Origin: CAYWXV01 sp964462535
Lineage (GTDB): Bacteria; Bacteroidota; Ignavibacteria; OLB7
Length of the DNA: 7,379 bases
Reading direction: 5' to 3'
Assembly: GCA_964462535.1 (NCBI GenBank)
Contig: CAYWXV010000101.1
Location: forward strand, 1 to 7,379
Shown piece after piece: positions 1-5,505 of this stretch (position 1 is the first letter of the stretch; each line of letters opens with the position of its first letter). Made by a program: the position numbers and the translations under genes. The notes below the pieces were generated by a model. It ran no database searches, was not told the DNA's origin, and was given only the letters and a program-made list of their open reading frames with translations.

Positions 1-13
1 CCAACCACCAACT
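1..13 (+). repeat. C/A-rich leader motif (CCAACCACCAACT) before the EI gene
   Basis: The sequence reads CCAACCACCAACT and ends 24 nt before the EI start codon. Closely related CAACCAAC strings lie before three other starts in the window, at 1848-1860, 3539-3553 and 7286-7293 (minus). The rest of the leader, up to position 37, has no Shine-Dalgarno match but holds GTAACT followed by a C-rich run directly before the ATG. The function is unknown; it may be a repeat-derived or translational leader element. Confidence 0.4.
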
Positions 14-37
14 GACCTCGATCTCGTAACTTCGCCC

Positions 38-1678
38 ATGTCCGAATACGGGGAGCGTGCAATCGATGGTGTTCCGGCTTCCGGCGGAATCGCCCTCGGT
101 CAGGTCTATATCCTGGCCGAGGAGGAAGTGCCCGAGGTCGACGATCGCCGGCTTGACGATGAGGAGGTGGAGATCGAGGTCGATCGATTCCATGGGGCGA
201 TCGAGGAAGCGGATCGGGTGCTCGTGGAAATCGAGGCGATGGCACGGACCGAGGTCGACGAGAGTGCCGTCATCTTCGAGGCATTGAGGATGATGCTGCG
301 CGATCCCGCTCTGACCGACCCGATTCGGACGTGGATCGTCGAAAGACGAACGACCGCGCGCACGGCGATTACCCACGAGATGCGCAAGCTTGCTGCCTTC
401 TTCGAAGCCGCGTCGGACGAAACCCTCCGCTCTCGCGCCGAAGATGTCCGCTCCCTCCAGGCCCATCTGATCTCGGCTCTGCTGAAGACCCCCGTCGTAC
501 ACAAGTTCCATCACGAAGCGATCCTCATTCTGGCTACCCTACCGCCGAGCGATACCATCCTCTATGCGCGGAACGGGGCGATCGGCTTTGCGCTGGAGGC
601 AGGGGGGATCAATTCGCACGCGGCTATCCTGGCTCGTGCGCTCGACATACCGATGGTTGCCGGATTGAAAGGACTAGCGAAACAGGCGAAGCCACACGAA
701 ATGGCGATTATCGACGGATATGCCGGGCGCATCGTGCTGTCGCCGTCCGTGGGAACGATGGAAGAGTATCGTCAACGGAAGAACGAACTGGAGGAGCATC
801 GCAAACGTCTGGATGCGCTTCGCGACCTCCCGGCCGAGACGACCGATGGTGTTCGCGTCTCCATCTGTGCCAACATCGACATGGTCGACGAACTTGCGAC
901 CGCGTCGGAGTTTGGCGCCGAGGAAATCGGATTGTTCCGCACGGAGTATCTGGTGATGGGGCGATCGAGCGACGTGCCACTCGACGAACAGATCGCACAC
1001 TATCGACAGATCGCAGAACGGGCATTCCCTCTTCCGGTCACCCTCCGCGCCTTCGATATCGGAAGCGACAAGCTGATCGGCAGCGACTGGGGCAAGGCCT
1101 CGCCACTCGGTCTGCGGGGCGCCAGGCTCCTTCTGACTCGATCGGAGATTCTGCGACGGCAGGTGGAAGCGACTCTTCGCGCGTCAGTGACGCGCAACCT
1201 CTCGCTCATGCTTCCAATGGTCTCATCGGTCGAGGAGATGCGGGAGTTCAGACGCATTGTCGAGGAGGTAAAGATGGAATTGCGGAACGAAGGGGCTCCG
1301 TTCGATGAGCACTTGAAGCTAGGCGCGATGATCGAAACGCCGGCTGCCGCAATCATTGCCGGCGATCTTGCTGCCGAGTGCGACTTCCTCTCGATTGGCA
1401 GCAATGATCTGACGCAGTATACACTTGCCGTCGATCGGAACGACGAGGGTCTGGCGCGATACTACGACGAGCTCCATCCGGCCGTCCTTCGCCTGATTCG
1501 CATGACTGTGGTTGCCGCCGAGCAACACGGCAAGCCCCTCACCCTCTGTGGCGAACTCGCCGCTCGCGCCGATGCAACCTCCATCCTCATCGGATTGGGT
1601 CTCCGTCGCTTCTCCGTCTCGCCGCATCAACTGGCACCGTTGAAGGAGCGCGTCCGATGTATCAGTGCTGGCGGTTAG
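38..1678 (+). CDS. ptsI: Phosphoenolpyruvate-protein phosphotransferase (PTS enzyme I)
   Basis: Cytoplasmic enzyme that takes phosphate from PEP onto an active-site histidine and passes it to HPr, the first step of the PTS. The N-terminus carries GVPASGGIALG (residues 11-21), matching the usual EI start and supporting this ATG. The helical HPr-binding domain spans about 35-150. The swivelling phosphohistidine domain (about 160-238) has GGINSHAAILAR with His194. The PEP-binding barrel (about 265-535) shows R301 (LFRTEYL), R337 (RAFDIGSDK), R360, E433 (MIETPAAA), N456/D457 and R467 (SNDLTQYTLAVDR), and the general acid C504 (LCGEL). There is no GAF domain, so this is EI rather than EI-Ntr. Usual motifs are slightly changed: GGDK is GSDK and NPxLG is SPLG. 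Only 42 residues follow C504, against 73 in E. coli EI, and the stop codon lies in a tandem repeat. The HPr gene is not in the window. No Shine-Dalgarno sequence is seen. Confidence 0.96.
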   Translation: MSEYGERAIDGVPASGGIALGQVYILAEEEVPEVDDRRLDDEEVEIEVDRFHGAIEEADRVLVEIEAMARTEVDESAVIFEALRMMLRDPALTDPIRTWIVERRTTARTAITHEMRKLAAFFEAASDETLRSRAEDVRSLQAHLISALLKTPVVHKFHHEAILILATLPPSDTILYARNGAIGFALEAGGINSHAAILARALDIPMVAGLKGLAKQAKPHEMAIIDGYAGRIVLSPSVGTMEEYRQRKNELEEHRKRLDALRDLPAETTDGVRVSICANIDMVDELATASEFGAEEIGLFRTEYLVMGRSSDVPLDEQIAHYRQIAERAFPLPVTLRAFDIGSDKLIGSDWGKASPLGLRGARLLLTRSEILRRQVEATLRASVTRNLSLMLPMVSSVEEMREFRRIVEEVKMELRNEGAPFDEHLKLGAMIETPAAAIIAGDLAAECDFLSIGSNDLTQYTLAVDRNDEGLARYYDELHPAVLRLIRMTVVAAEQHGKPLTLCGELAARADATSILIGLGLRRFSVSPHQLAPLKERVRCISAGG

Positions 1679-1707
1679 ACGCTTCGCGTTAGATGCTTCG
1701 CGCTAGA
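1675..1707 (+). repeat. 14-nt tandem repeat at the end of the EI gene
   Basis: Two copies lie head to tail, TTAGACGCTTCGCG (1675-1688) and TTAGATGCTTCGCG (1689-1702), differing at one base and followed by a partial third copy, CTAGA (1703-1707). The EI stop codon TAG (1676-1678) is inside the first copy. Each unit contains GCTTCGCG, in which GC and GC can only form a very short hairpin, so a terminator role is unlikely. The stretch 1679-1866 holds this repeat and the palindrome after it, and no gene. Confidence 0.75.
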
Positions 1708-1729
1708 AGACCCGTCGATTTTTCTTCCA

Positions 1730-1770
1730 CCCCCTCTCTCAGAATTGAAAGAGGGGGCTGGGGAGTGAGA
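1730..1770 (+). repeat. REP-like palindromic intergenic repeat
   Basis: C1730-T1737 (CCCCCTCT) pairs perfectly with A1750-G1757 (AGAGGGGG). After one C-A mismatch the stem continues with 3 bp closing a GAAT loop. The stem is followed by the tail CTGGGGAGTGAGA. A near-identical copy of GGGGCTGGGGAGTGAG (1754-1769) occurs inverted at 2471-2486 with 15 of 16 bases matching, which shows from this window alone that the tail is repetitive. The form (C-rich arm, short loop, G-rich arm, GGGG-GTGAG tail) resembles small interspersed palindromic repeats common between genes in many bacteria. It is not a canonical terminator, because no T tract follows on either strand. Confidence 0.6.
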
Positions 1771-1847
1771 GCCGGACGTTAGCTGCCGCGCCTTGGTGAC
1801 TGCGCATCGATCCCACAGCAGTGCCCTGACCATGTGACCTTGGACCT

Positions 1848-1860
1848 CAACCAACCAACT
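1848..1860 (+). repeat. CAACCAACCAACT leader motif before the LURP-one-like gene
   Basis: CAACCAACCAACT ends 6 nt before the ATG at 1867. The AACT at its end has the same 6-nt spacing to the ATG as the AACT at 28-31 before EI. No Shine-Dalgarno sequence is present between it and the start. The role is not known. Confidence 0.4.
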
Positions 1861-1866
1861 TTGCTA

Positions 1867-2463
1867 ATGCAATTTCCTCTATCGTATCCCCTCTCGCTAT
1901 CGTTCAAGATGATCGCCTTAGCGCCGCAATTCTCGGTGCGCGACGTGAACGGGAACCTTCTTGCCTACGTCAAGCAGAAGCTCTTCAAGTTGAAGGAATC
2001 CGTCACGGTGTTCGCCGACGACTCGCTGACGCAACCGATGTATGTCCTGAGTGCTGATCGCGTAATCGACTTTTCGGCGCGATACTATTTCGCCGACACC
2101 AGCGGCGCCGTGATCGGATCCGTGAAACGTCAGGGAATGCGCTCTCTCTGGAAGGCGCACTACGATATCATGGATGACGAGGACGTGACGATGTCGATCC
2201 GGGAGGAGAACGGCTGGATCAAGGTGCTCGATGGCATCTTCTCAGAAATCCCGATCCTCGGAATCTTTTCTGGCTATGTCTTTCATCCCAAGTACCGGAT
2301 CGAGCGCCCGGACGGCACAGTGGTGATGCGGTTGAAGAAGCGGTCTGCGTTCCTGCAGGGCAAGTTTGAGCTGGAAAAGGTGGAAGCGATGGACGAGCAC
2401 GAGGAGGAACGCACCATGTTGAGCGTGATCATGATGCTCCTGCTGGAGCGGATGCGCGGATAA
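1867..2463 (+). CDS. LURP-one-related (YxjI-like) family protein
   Basis: 198-residue protein of the LURP-one-related/YxjI family (tubby-like beta-barrel fold), whose bacterial function is not established. Visible family features in order: the N-terminal segment FKMIALAPQFSVRDVNGN (residues 13-30), VKQKLFKLKE (35-44), a central strand region ending DFSARYYFAD (68-77) followed by a G-x-x-I-G-x-V-K-R turn (80-88), SLWKAHYDI (93-101), the segment FSEIPILGIFSGYVFHP (125-141), and the C-terminal helix with LLLERMRG. No signal peptide or clear membrane span is seen, so it is probably cytosolic or membrane-associated. An upstream in-frame GTG at 1834 would add 11 residues. The ATG at 1867 fits the usual family N-terminus better and follows the CAACCAAC leader. 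It is the first gene of a likely operon with the next three; the gap to the next gene is 41 nt. Confidence 0.85.
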   Translation: MQFPLSYPLSLSFKMIALAPQFSVRDVNGNLLAYVKQKLFKLKESVTVFADDSLTQPMYVLSADRVIDFSARYYFADTSGAVIGSVKRQGMRSLWKAHYDIMDDEDVTMSIREENGWIKVLDGIFSEIPILGIFSGYVFHPKYRIERPDGTVVMRLKKRSAFLQGKFELEKVEAMDEHEEERTMLSVIMMLLLERMRG

Positions 2464-2470
2464 CACGAAA

Positions 2471-2499
2471 CTCATTCCCCAGCCCCTAGTCCCCAGTCC
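2471..2499 (+). repeat. C-rich heptamer repeat and inverted REP tail before the DinB gene
   Basis: The first part, CTCATTCCCCAGCCCC, is the reverse complement (15 of 16) of the tail of the palindromic repeat at 1754-1769. It runs into three 7-nt units, CCCCAGC, CCCTAGT and CCCCAGT (2477-2497), plus CC. The array ends 5 nt before the start codon at 2505, where a ribosome binding site would normally be. The ten bases CTCATTCCCC recur exactly at 5486-5495, before the VOC gene. It is a probable repeat remnant and a site that could vary in length. Confidence 0.55.
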
Positions 2500-2504
2500 T
2501 CACT

Positions 2505-2987
2505 ATGGATGCACTAAGAGAACAGATATCCCGCTTCCTTGATTGGCGGGAGGCACACGCCACATTCGACAATGCGGTCGCTGATTTTCCGGTCGAGCTG
2601 CGGGGGGTCGTACCGTCGGGACTCCCCTATTCGGCCTGGCAGTTGATAGAGCATATCAGGATTGCCCAGCGCGACATCCTCGACTTCTGCCGCAATCCCG
2701 AGTACGTCGAAGAGCTTAAGTGGCCAGACGAGTACTGGCCGACCAATCCCGAGCCTCCCGACGAAGAGGCGTGGGACAACAGTATTGCTGCCTACCATGC
2801 CGATCTCGATGATCTGAAGGCACTTGCCCTCGATCCATCGTGCGATCTCTTCGCTCTTGTTCCGGCGGGCTCGGGTCAGACGTTTCTCAGGGAGTTTCTG
2901 GTGGTCGCCGACCATGCGACGTACCACATAGGACAGATCATCCTCGTTAGACGGTTCCTTGCGAACTGGACCGAACAGCGTCCATGA
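2505..2987 (+). CDS. DinB-fold (YfiT/DinB superfamily) metal-binding protein
   Basis: 160-residue four-helix-bundle protein of the DinB/YfiT superfamily. Known members include bacillithiol or mycothiol S-transferases and metal-dependent hydrolases; the substrate here cannot be read from sequence. The three usual metal-ligand histidines are in place: H50 in helix 2 (SAWQLIEH) and H137 and H141 in the HxxxHxGQI motif (DHATYHIGQI). The acidic, Trp- and Pro-rich loop at 66-90 is probably the substrate-side insertion. No signal peptide is seen. The start is preceded by a C-rich repeat rather than a Shine-Dalgarno sequence. The stop overlaps the next start (ATGA at 2984-2987), so translation is likely coupled to the GNAT gene. 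It differs clearly from the second DinB-fold protein at 4405-4920, so the two are not a recent duplication. Confidence 0.88.
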   Translation: MDALREQISRFLDWREAHATFDNAVADFPVELRGVVPSGLPYSAWQLIEHIRIAQRDILDFCRNPEYVEELKWPDEYWPTNPEPPDEEAWDNSIAAYHADLDDLKALALDPSCDLFALVPAGSGQTFLREFLVVADHATYHIGQIILVRRFLANWTEQRP

Positions 2988-3559
2988 ATCGTCGCACATA
3001 CGGCGTGGCGAGCGGGCGTGAACTCCTCATTCGCGAGGCCGATGTCGACGATGCAACGTCCTTGCTGAACTACATCGCCGCAATTGCGGGCGAGTCAGAC
3101 TTCCTCACCTTCGGACCCGGCGAGTTTGTTCTTTCGGTCGACGAAGAGGAACGGATTCTCACGCGATTCCGCAACGCCGATAATCAACTCTACCTCGTGG
3201 CGTTGATCGACGGAGAGATCGTTGGGCATCTGAGTTTTGCGGCCGGTGCTCGGCCCCGTGTTCGACATACAGGTGCGTTCAGCATGTCGGTGCGAAAGCG
3301 CTTCTGGGGCATGGGCATTGGGTCACACCTGATCGATACGCTGATCGACTGGGCGCACTCCAGTTGCATCATCCGGAAGATCGATCTCTACGTGCGGACC
3401 GACAACGAGCGGGCCATTGTCCTCTATCAGTCGAAGGGCTTCGTTATCGAAGGGACAATTACGCGCGCAATGCTCCACAACGGGACGTATTACGATCATC
3501 ACGCCATGGGGTTGGAAGTTGACAATGACACTCCTCGACCACCAACCAACCCCGGGTAA
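2984..3559 (+). CDS. GNAT family N-acetyltransferase
   Basis: 191-residue acetyl-CoA-dependent N-acetyltransferase of the GNAT fold. The domain starts at about residue 13 (ELLIREADVDDA). A characteristic segment, GESDFLTFGPGEF (36-48), is shared with a subgroup of small bacterial GNATs. The acetyl-CoA pyrophosphate loop is R106-F-W-G-M-G-I-G113 (R/QxxGxG/A), followed by helix SHLIDTLIDWA. The C-terminal half shows the usual N141-E-R-A144 and Y148-x-x-x-GF pattern. The acceptor substrate is unknown. The start codon overlaps the DinB stop by 4 nt, which supports the operon and this start. The last residues, PRPPTNPG, are encoded by a CCACCAACCAACCCC stretch that is also the leader motif of the next gene, so this tail probably has no enzymatic role. 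Confidence 0.9.
   Translation: MNRRTYGVASGRELLIREADVDDATSLLNYIAAIAGESDFLTFGPGEFVLSVDEEERILTRFRNADNQLYLVALIDGEIVGHLSFAAGARPRVRHTGAFSMSVRKRFWGMGIGSHLIDTLIDWAHSSCIIRKIDLYVRTDNERAIVLYQSKGFVIEGTITRAMLHNGTYYDHHAMGLEVDNDTPRPPTNPG
3539..3553 (+). repeat. CCACCAACCAACCCC leader motif inside the GNAT 3' end
   Basis: CCACCAACCAACCCC lies within the last codons of the GNAT gene and 18 nt before the MarC start. Between them is GTAACTACCAAGGCCC directly before the ATG, comparable with GTAACTTCGCCC before the EI ATG. There is no Shine-Dalgarno match. This is the third occurrence of the motif near a start codon. Confidence 0.4.
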
Positions 3560-3571
3560 CTACCAAGGCCC

Positions 3572-4180
3572 ATGTCGGACTACCTCGGACTGGCGACGCT
3601 CCTCTTCTCGATACTCAATCCATTTATGATGAGCGTCTATCTCGTTGATCTGATTAGCGAGATGGGGTTCGGGGAGTTCGCACGCGTGATGGTGAGGGCG
3701 TCGATGATCAGCAGTGCCGTCTTCGTTGCGTTTGCGATTGGAGGGGATGCGATCTTCACCGACGTGCTGCACGTCCACTTCGGATCGTTCCAGCTGTTCG
3801 GTGGGATCATCTTCGTCATCATCGGGCTTCGATTCGTCTTTCAGGGTGTCGAGTCCATTCGCTCGATCCGGGGGGATCCAGAGCATTTGGCGGGCGCAAT
3901 CGCAATGCCCTTCATGATCGGTCCCGGCACCGTGAGCGCCAGCGTAGTGATCGGCGGCTCAACCTCCATTACGTCGTCAGTGTTGATCATAGTCGGGACA
4001 ATTGCAACGACGCTGATCGTTCTTCTGATTCTCAAATGGATCCACGACTACGTCCGCGAGAGGAATGCCCGGCTCGTTGGGCGCTACATTGAGATTGTTG
4101 GAAGAATCTCGGCGCTTGTGATTGGGACCATCGCGATAGAAATGATCTACCAGGGTGCATCCGCCTTGATGGCTCAGTAG
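3572..4180 (+). CDS. MarC family integral membrane protein
   Basis: 202-residue inner-membrane protein of the MarC/UPF0056 family (COG2095). E. coli MarC was once linked to multiple antibiotic resistance, but that role was not upheld, and the transported substrate is unknown. About six membrane segments can be read, at residues 5-28, 41-60, 70-92, 107-130, 132-156 and 174-198. Family signatures are ILNPFMM in the first segment, the glycine-rich FQLFGGIIFVIIGLRF in the third, and AMPFMIGPGTVSAS (111-124) in the fourth. The charged loop 157-172 probably faces the cytoplasm. The length matches the family. It follows the GNAT stop by 12 nt and is probably the last gene of the operon starting at 1867; a stem-loop follows at 4183-4223. 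Confidence 0.88.
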   Translation: MSDYLGLATLLFSILNPFMMSVYLVDLISEMGFGEFARVMVRASMISSAVFVAFAIGGDAIFTDVLHVHFGSFQLFGGIIFVIIGLRFVFQGVESIRSIRGDPEHLAGAIAMPFMIGPGTVSASVVIGGSTSITSSVLIIVGTIATTLIVLLILKWIHDYVRERNARLVGRYIEIVGRISALVIGTIAIEMIYQGASALMAQ

Positions 4181-4182
4181 AA

Positions 4183-4223
4183 GTCGGCTGCCCTACCATG
4201 TGAGCGCAATTCGCTCCGCCGAC
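4183..4223 (+). other. Bulged stem-loop after the MarC gene
   Basis: GTCGGC (4183-4188) pairs with GCCGAC (4218-4223), enclosing a second stem GAGCG/CGCTC (4202-4206 with 4212-4216) around a CAATT loop. It begins 2 nt after the MarC stop codon. A run of eight C (4225-4232), not T, follows, so it is not a canonical intrinsic terminator. A short CCAAC-ATGC-GTTGG hairpin (4231-4244) comes next. It could still mark the operon 3' end or protect the mRNA. No gene is seen between 4181 and 4404. Confidence 0.35.
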
Positions 4224-4333
4224 ACCCCCCCCAACATGCGTTGGACGAACTGCATTGCGGACGGCCACGGTGTGCGAGAAATATGGCCGGATATTCACTT
4301 CCCTATCTCTTCATTGCGTGCTACATTTGCCCG

Positions 4334-4355
4334 CTTGATACAGGGGGGTATCGAG
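4334..4355 (+). promoter_or_regulatory. Inverted repeat in the leader of the second DinB gene
   Basis: CTTGATAC (4334-4341) and GTATCGAG (4348-4355) form an 8-bp stem with one T-G pair around the loop AGGGGG. It lies about 50 nt before the start codon. It may be a leader hairpin or an operator. Just upstream, TACATTTG (4322-4329) fits the Bacteroidota -7 pattern TAnnTTTG, but I see no TTG at the expected -33 distance. A weak sigma70-like pair, TTGCGT (4314-4319) and GATACA (4337-4342) with a 17-nt gap, would overlap the repeat. The promoter call is therefore uncertain. Confidence 0.3.
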
Positions 4356-4390
4356 GGATGAGGGAGCATCACTGCCCCACACAATTAAAC

Positions 4391-4395
4391 AGGAG
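4391..4395 (+). promoter_or_regulatory. Shine-Dalgarno sequence of the second DinB gene
   Basis: AGGAG sits 9 nt before the ATG at 4405, in an A-rich leader. It stands out because five of the other plus-strand genes have no such site. It supports the chosen start over the internal ATG three codons later. Confidence 0.7.
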
Positions 4396-4404
4396 TAATA
4401 GACG

Positions 4405-4920
4405 ATGTCGACTATGACAGCGGTCACGCCCAAGGAGCAGTTCCTGAACGCCTACGATCAGGAATTTGAAATCACAATGCGCGTGCTTCGGAACTATCCT
4501 ACCGACAAGCTTGATCTGCAGCCACATCCCAAGTGCAAGAATGCCCGGGATCTGGCCTGGATCTTCGTGCAGGAGCGTGGACTTGCGATGGTGGTCATGA
4601 CAAAGCAGTTCTCACCCGCGTTGTTCGAGGAGCCGCCACAGCCGGCGCCGGAATCCTGGGATGAACTTCTAGCGGCGTTCGAGAAGATGAATAGCGACTA
4701 CAGGAACCTGCTGAGCGGGATGACTGACGAGCAGCTCATGGAGCCGGTGACCTTTGTCACAGGACCCAAGCAGATCGGCGAAATGCCAGGGCTTACGTTT
4801 GCGTGGTTCATGCTCTGCGATCAGATTCATCATCGCGGACAGTTCTCAATCTATCTTCGCATGGCCGATGGTAAGGTGCCGTCGATCTATGGCCCGAGTG
4901 CTGACGAACCGTGGGGCTAA
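4405..4920 (+). CDS. DinB-fold protein with altered metal site
   Basis: 171-residue protein of the DinB superfamily. The C-terminal motif HHRGQFSIYLRMADGKVPSI, followed by YGPSADEPW, is typical of one DinB-like subgroup, where RGQ closes helix 4. Two of the three usual ligand positions differ from the classic set: the helix-2 His in LAWH is I53 here (LAWIFVQE), and the first His of HxxxH is D139 (DQIHHRGQ, with H143 as the second). E57 or H142 might contribute instead. The site is therefore either rebuilt or non-metal. From memory, related proteins share the LAWxFVxE form, so this may be a subgroup trait rather than decay. The substrate is unknown and no signal peptide is seen. The gene has its own Shine-Dalgarno sequence, a long leader and a strong terminator, so it is probably a single-gene transcript. 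Confidence 0.85.
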   Translation: MSTMTAVTPKEQFLNAYDQEFEITMRVLRNYPTDKLDLQPHPKCKNARDLAWIFVQERGLAMVVMTKQFSPALFEEPPQPAPESWDELLAAFEKMNSDYRNLLSGMTDEQLMEPVTFVTGPKQIGEMPGLTFAWFMLCDQIHHRGQFSIYLRMADGKVPSIYGPSADEPWG

Positions 4921-4927
4921 CGACAAC

Positions 4928-4977
4928 CGCAGAGCATGATCCTGAGACTTGTGGTTAGGCGACAGGATTGCTCTGTG
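4928..4977 (+). other. Long stem-loop in the 3' UTR of the second DinB gene
   Basis: The left arm (4928-4944) pairs with the right arm (4963-4977) over 15 bp, including AGAGCA and ATCCTG against CAGGAT and TGCTCT, with only a TG bulge (4937-4938) and one G-T pair. The loop is 18 nt. It begins 7 nt after the stop codon and ends 5 nt before the terminator stem. No T tract follows it directly, so it is not a terminator by itself. It may be a stabilising 3' end structure, a 3' UTR-derived small RNA, or the remains of an inverted-repeat element. Confidence 0.6.
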
Positions 4978-4982
4978 TGATT

Positions 4983-5018
4983 AAAGGCGATGAAGTGATG
5001 TGGCTTCATCGCCTTTTT
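4983..5018 (+). terminator. Intrinsic terminator after the second DinB gene
   Basis: A perfect 13-bp stem, AAAGGCGATGAAG (4983-4995) with CTTCATCGCCTTT (5004-5016), encloses an 8-nt loop and is followed by a T tract (5014-5018, then CTT). The A and T tracts at the two ends would also let it work on the minus strand. It separates the DinB transcript from the TfoX gene. Confidence 0.93.
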
Positions 5019-5127
5019 CTTGCCCCATTACCGGAGGTCCCACCGGCGTATAGTCGATCTGTCTGGAGAGTGAAACAACGTCTCCTCCGTTTCGTGACCT
5101 GATATCCACTCGATGACGCTAACCTTT

Positions 5128-5133
5128 AAGGAG
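5128..5133 (+). promoter_or_regulatory. Shine-Dalgarno sequence of the TfoX-like gene
   Basis: AAGGAG lies 7 nt before the ATG at 5141 in the context TTTAAGGAGATACACC, a near-ideal site. The region 5021-5127 between the terminator and this site has only a weak -10-like TATAGT at 5049-5054 and a 5-bp stem (GGAGA 5065-5069 with TCTCC 5081-5085). No convincing -35 is seen. Confidence 0.75.
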
Positions 5134-5140
5134 ATACACC

Positions 5141-5470
5141 ATGGCCTACGATGAAGCGCTGGCCGAGCGAATCCGTGATGTCCTTGTCGATCGGAACGAC
5201 GTCGAGGAAAAGAAGATGTTCGGTGGAGTGGCATTCATGATCCGCGGGCACATGACCGTTGGAATCGTGCAATCGAGTTTGATGGTGAGGATGGACCCGG
5301 CCGAGGCGGACGCATTGCTCGAAGAGCCACACGTGCGACCGATGGACTTCACCGGGAAACCGATGAAGGGATATCTCTACGTCGATCCCGAGGGGTTGCC
5401 CTCGCGCCGTGAGCTCAAGCGGTGGATCGACAGGGCCGTTGCCTTCAACGCCACAAAGAAACCGAAGTAG
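5141..5470 (+). CDS. TfoX/Sxy N-terminal domain protein
   Basis: 109-residue protein made only of the TfoX N-terminal domain. Family signatures in order are MAYDEALAERIRDVL (1-15), KKMFGGVAFMIRGHMTVGI (24-42), LMVR (47-50), the PHVRPMDFTGKPMKGYLYV block (63-81) and a C-terminal helix ending in KKPK. Full-length TfoX/Sxy is a competence regulator in gamma-proteobacteria and has an added C-terminal domain, which is absent here. Stand-alone proteins of this type are widespread and their role is unknown, so competence should not be inferred. The start is fixed by a strong AAGGAG site. The VOC gene begins 35 nt after the stop and is probably cotranscribed. Confidence 0.9.
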   Translation: MAYDEALAERIRDVLVDRNDVEEKKMFGGVAFMIRGHMTVGIVQSSLMVRMDPAEADALLEEPHVRPMDFTGKPMKGYLYVDPEGLPSRRELKRWIDRAVAFNATKKPK

Positions 5471-5505
5471 CTCTTAGCCCTACTCCTCATTCCCCGTCAA
5501 CTACC

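Noticed and set aside
106..504. Minus-strand 132-residue open frame opposite EI
   Set aside because: It is a Ser/Arg-rich shadow frame opposite a clearly conserved gene, with no recognisable domain.
1675..1707. CRISPR-like array
   Set aside because: There are only two adjacent 14-nt units without spacers.
1730..1757. Palindrome after EI as an intrinsic terminator
   Set aside because: No T tract follows the stem on either strand; the repeated tail fits a REP-like element better.
1834..1866. GTG at 1834 as start of the LURP-one-like gene
   Set aside because: The extra 11 residues do not match the family N-terminus. The ATG at 1867 fits it and follows the recurrent leader motif.
2514..2999. 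Minus-strand 161-residue open frame opposite the first DinB gene
   Set aside because: It covers almost exactly the DinB gene on the other strand. DinB has clear ligand motifs and coupling to GNAT; the minus frame has none.
5021..5127. Riboswitch or structured leader before the TfoX-like gene
   Set aside because: Only 5-bp stems can be drawn and no known aptamer motif is recognised.
5141..5470. Natural competence regulator
   Set aside because: Only the N-terminal TfoX domain is present and no competence genes are in the window, so the role cannot be claimed.
5422..5505. Upstream extension of the VOC frame
   Set aside because: It overlaps the well-supported TfoX gene out of frame, and the conserved VOC strand begins at the ATG at 5506.
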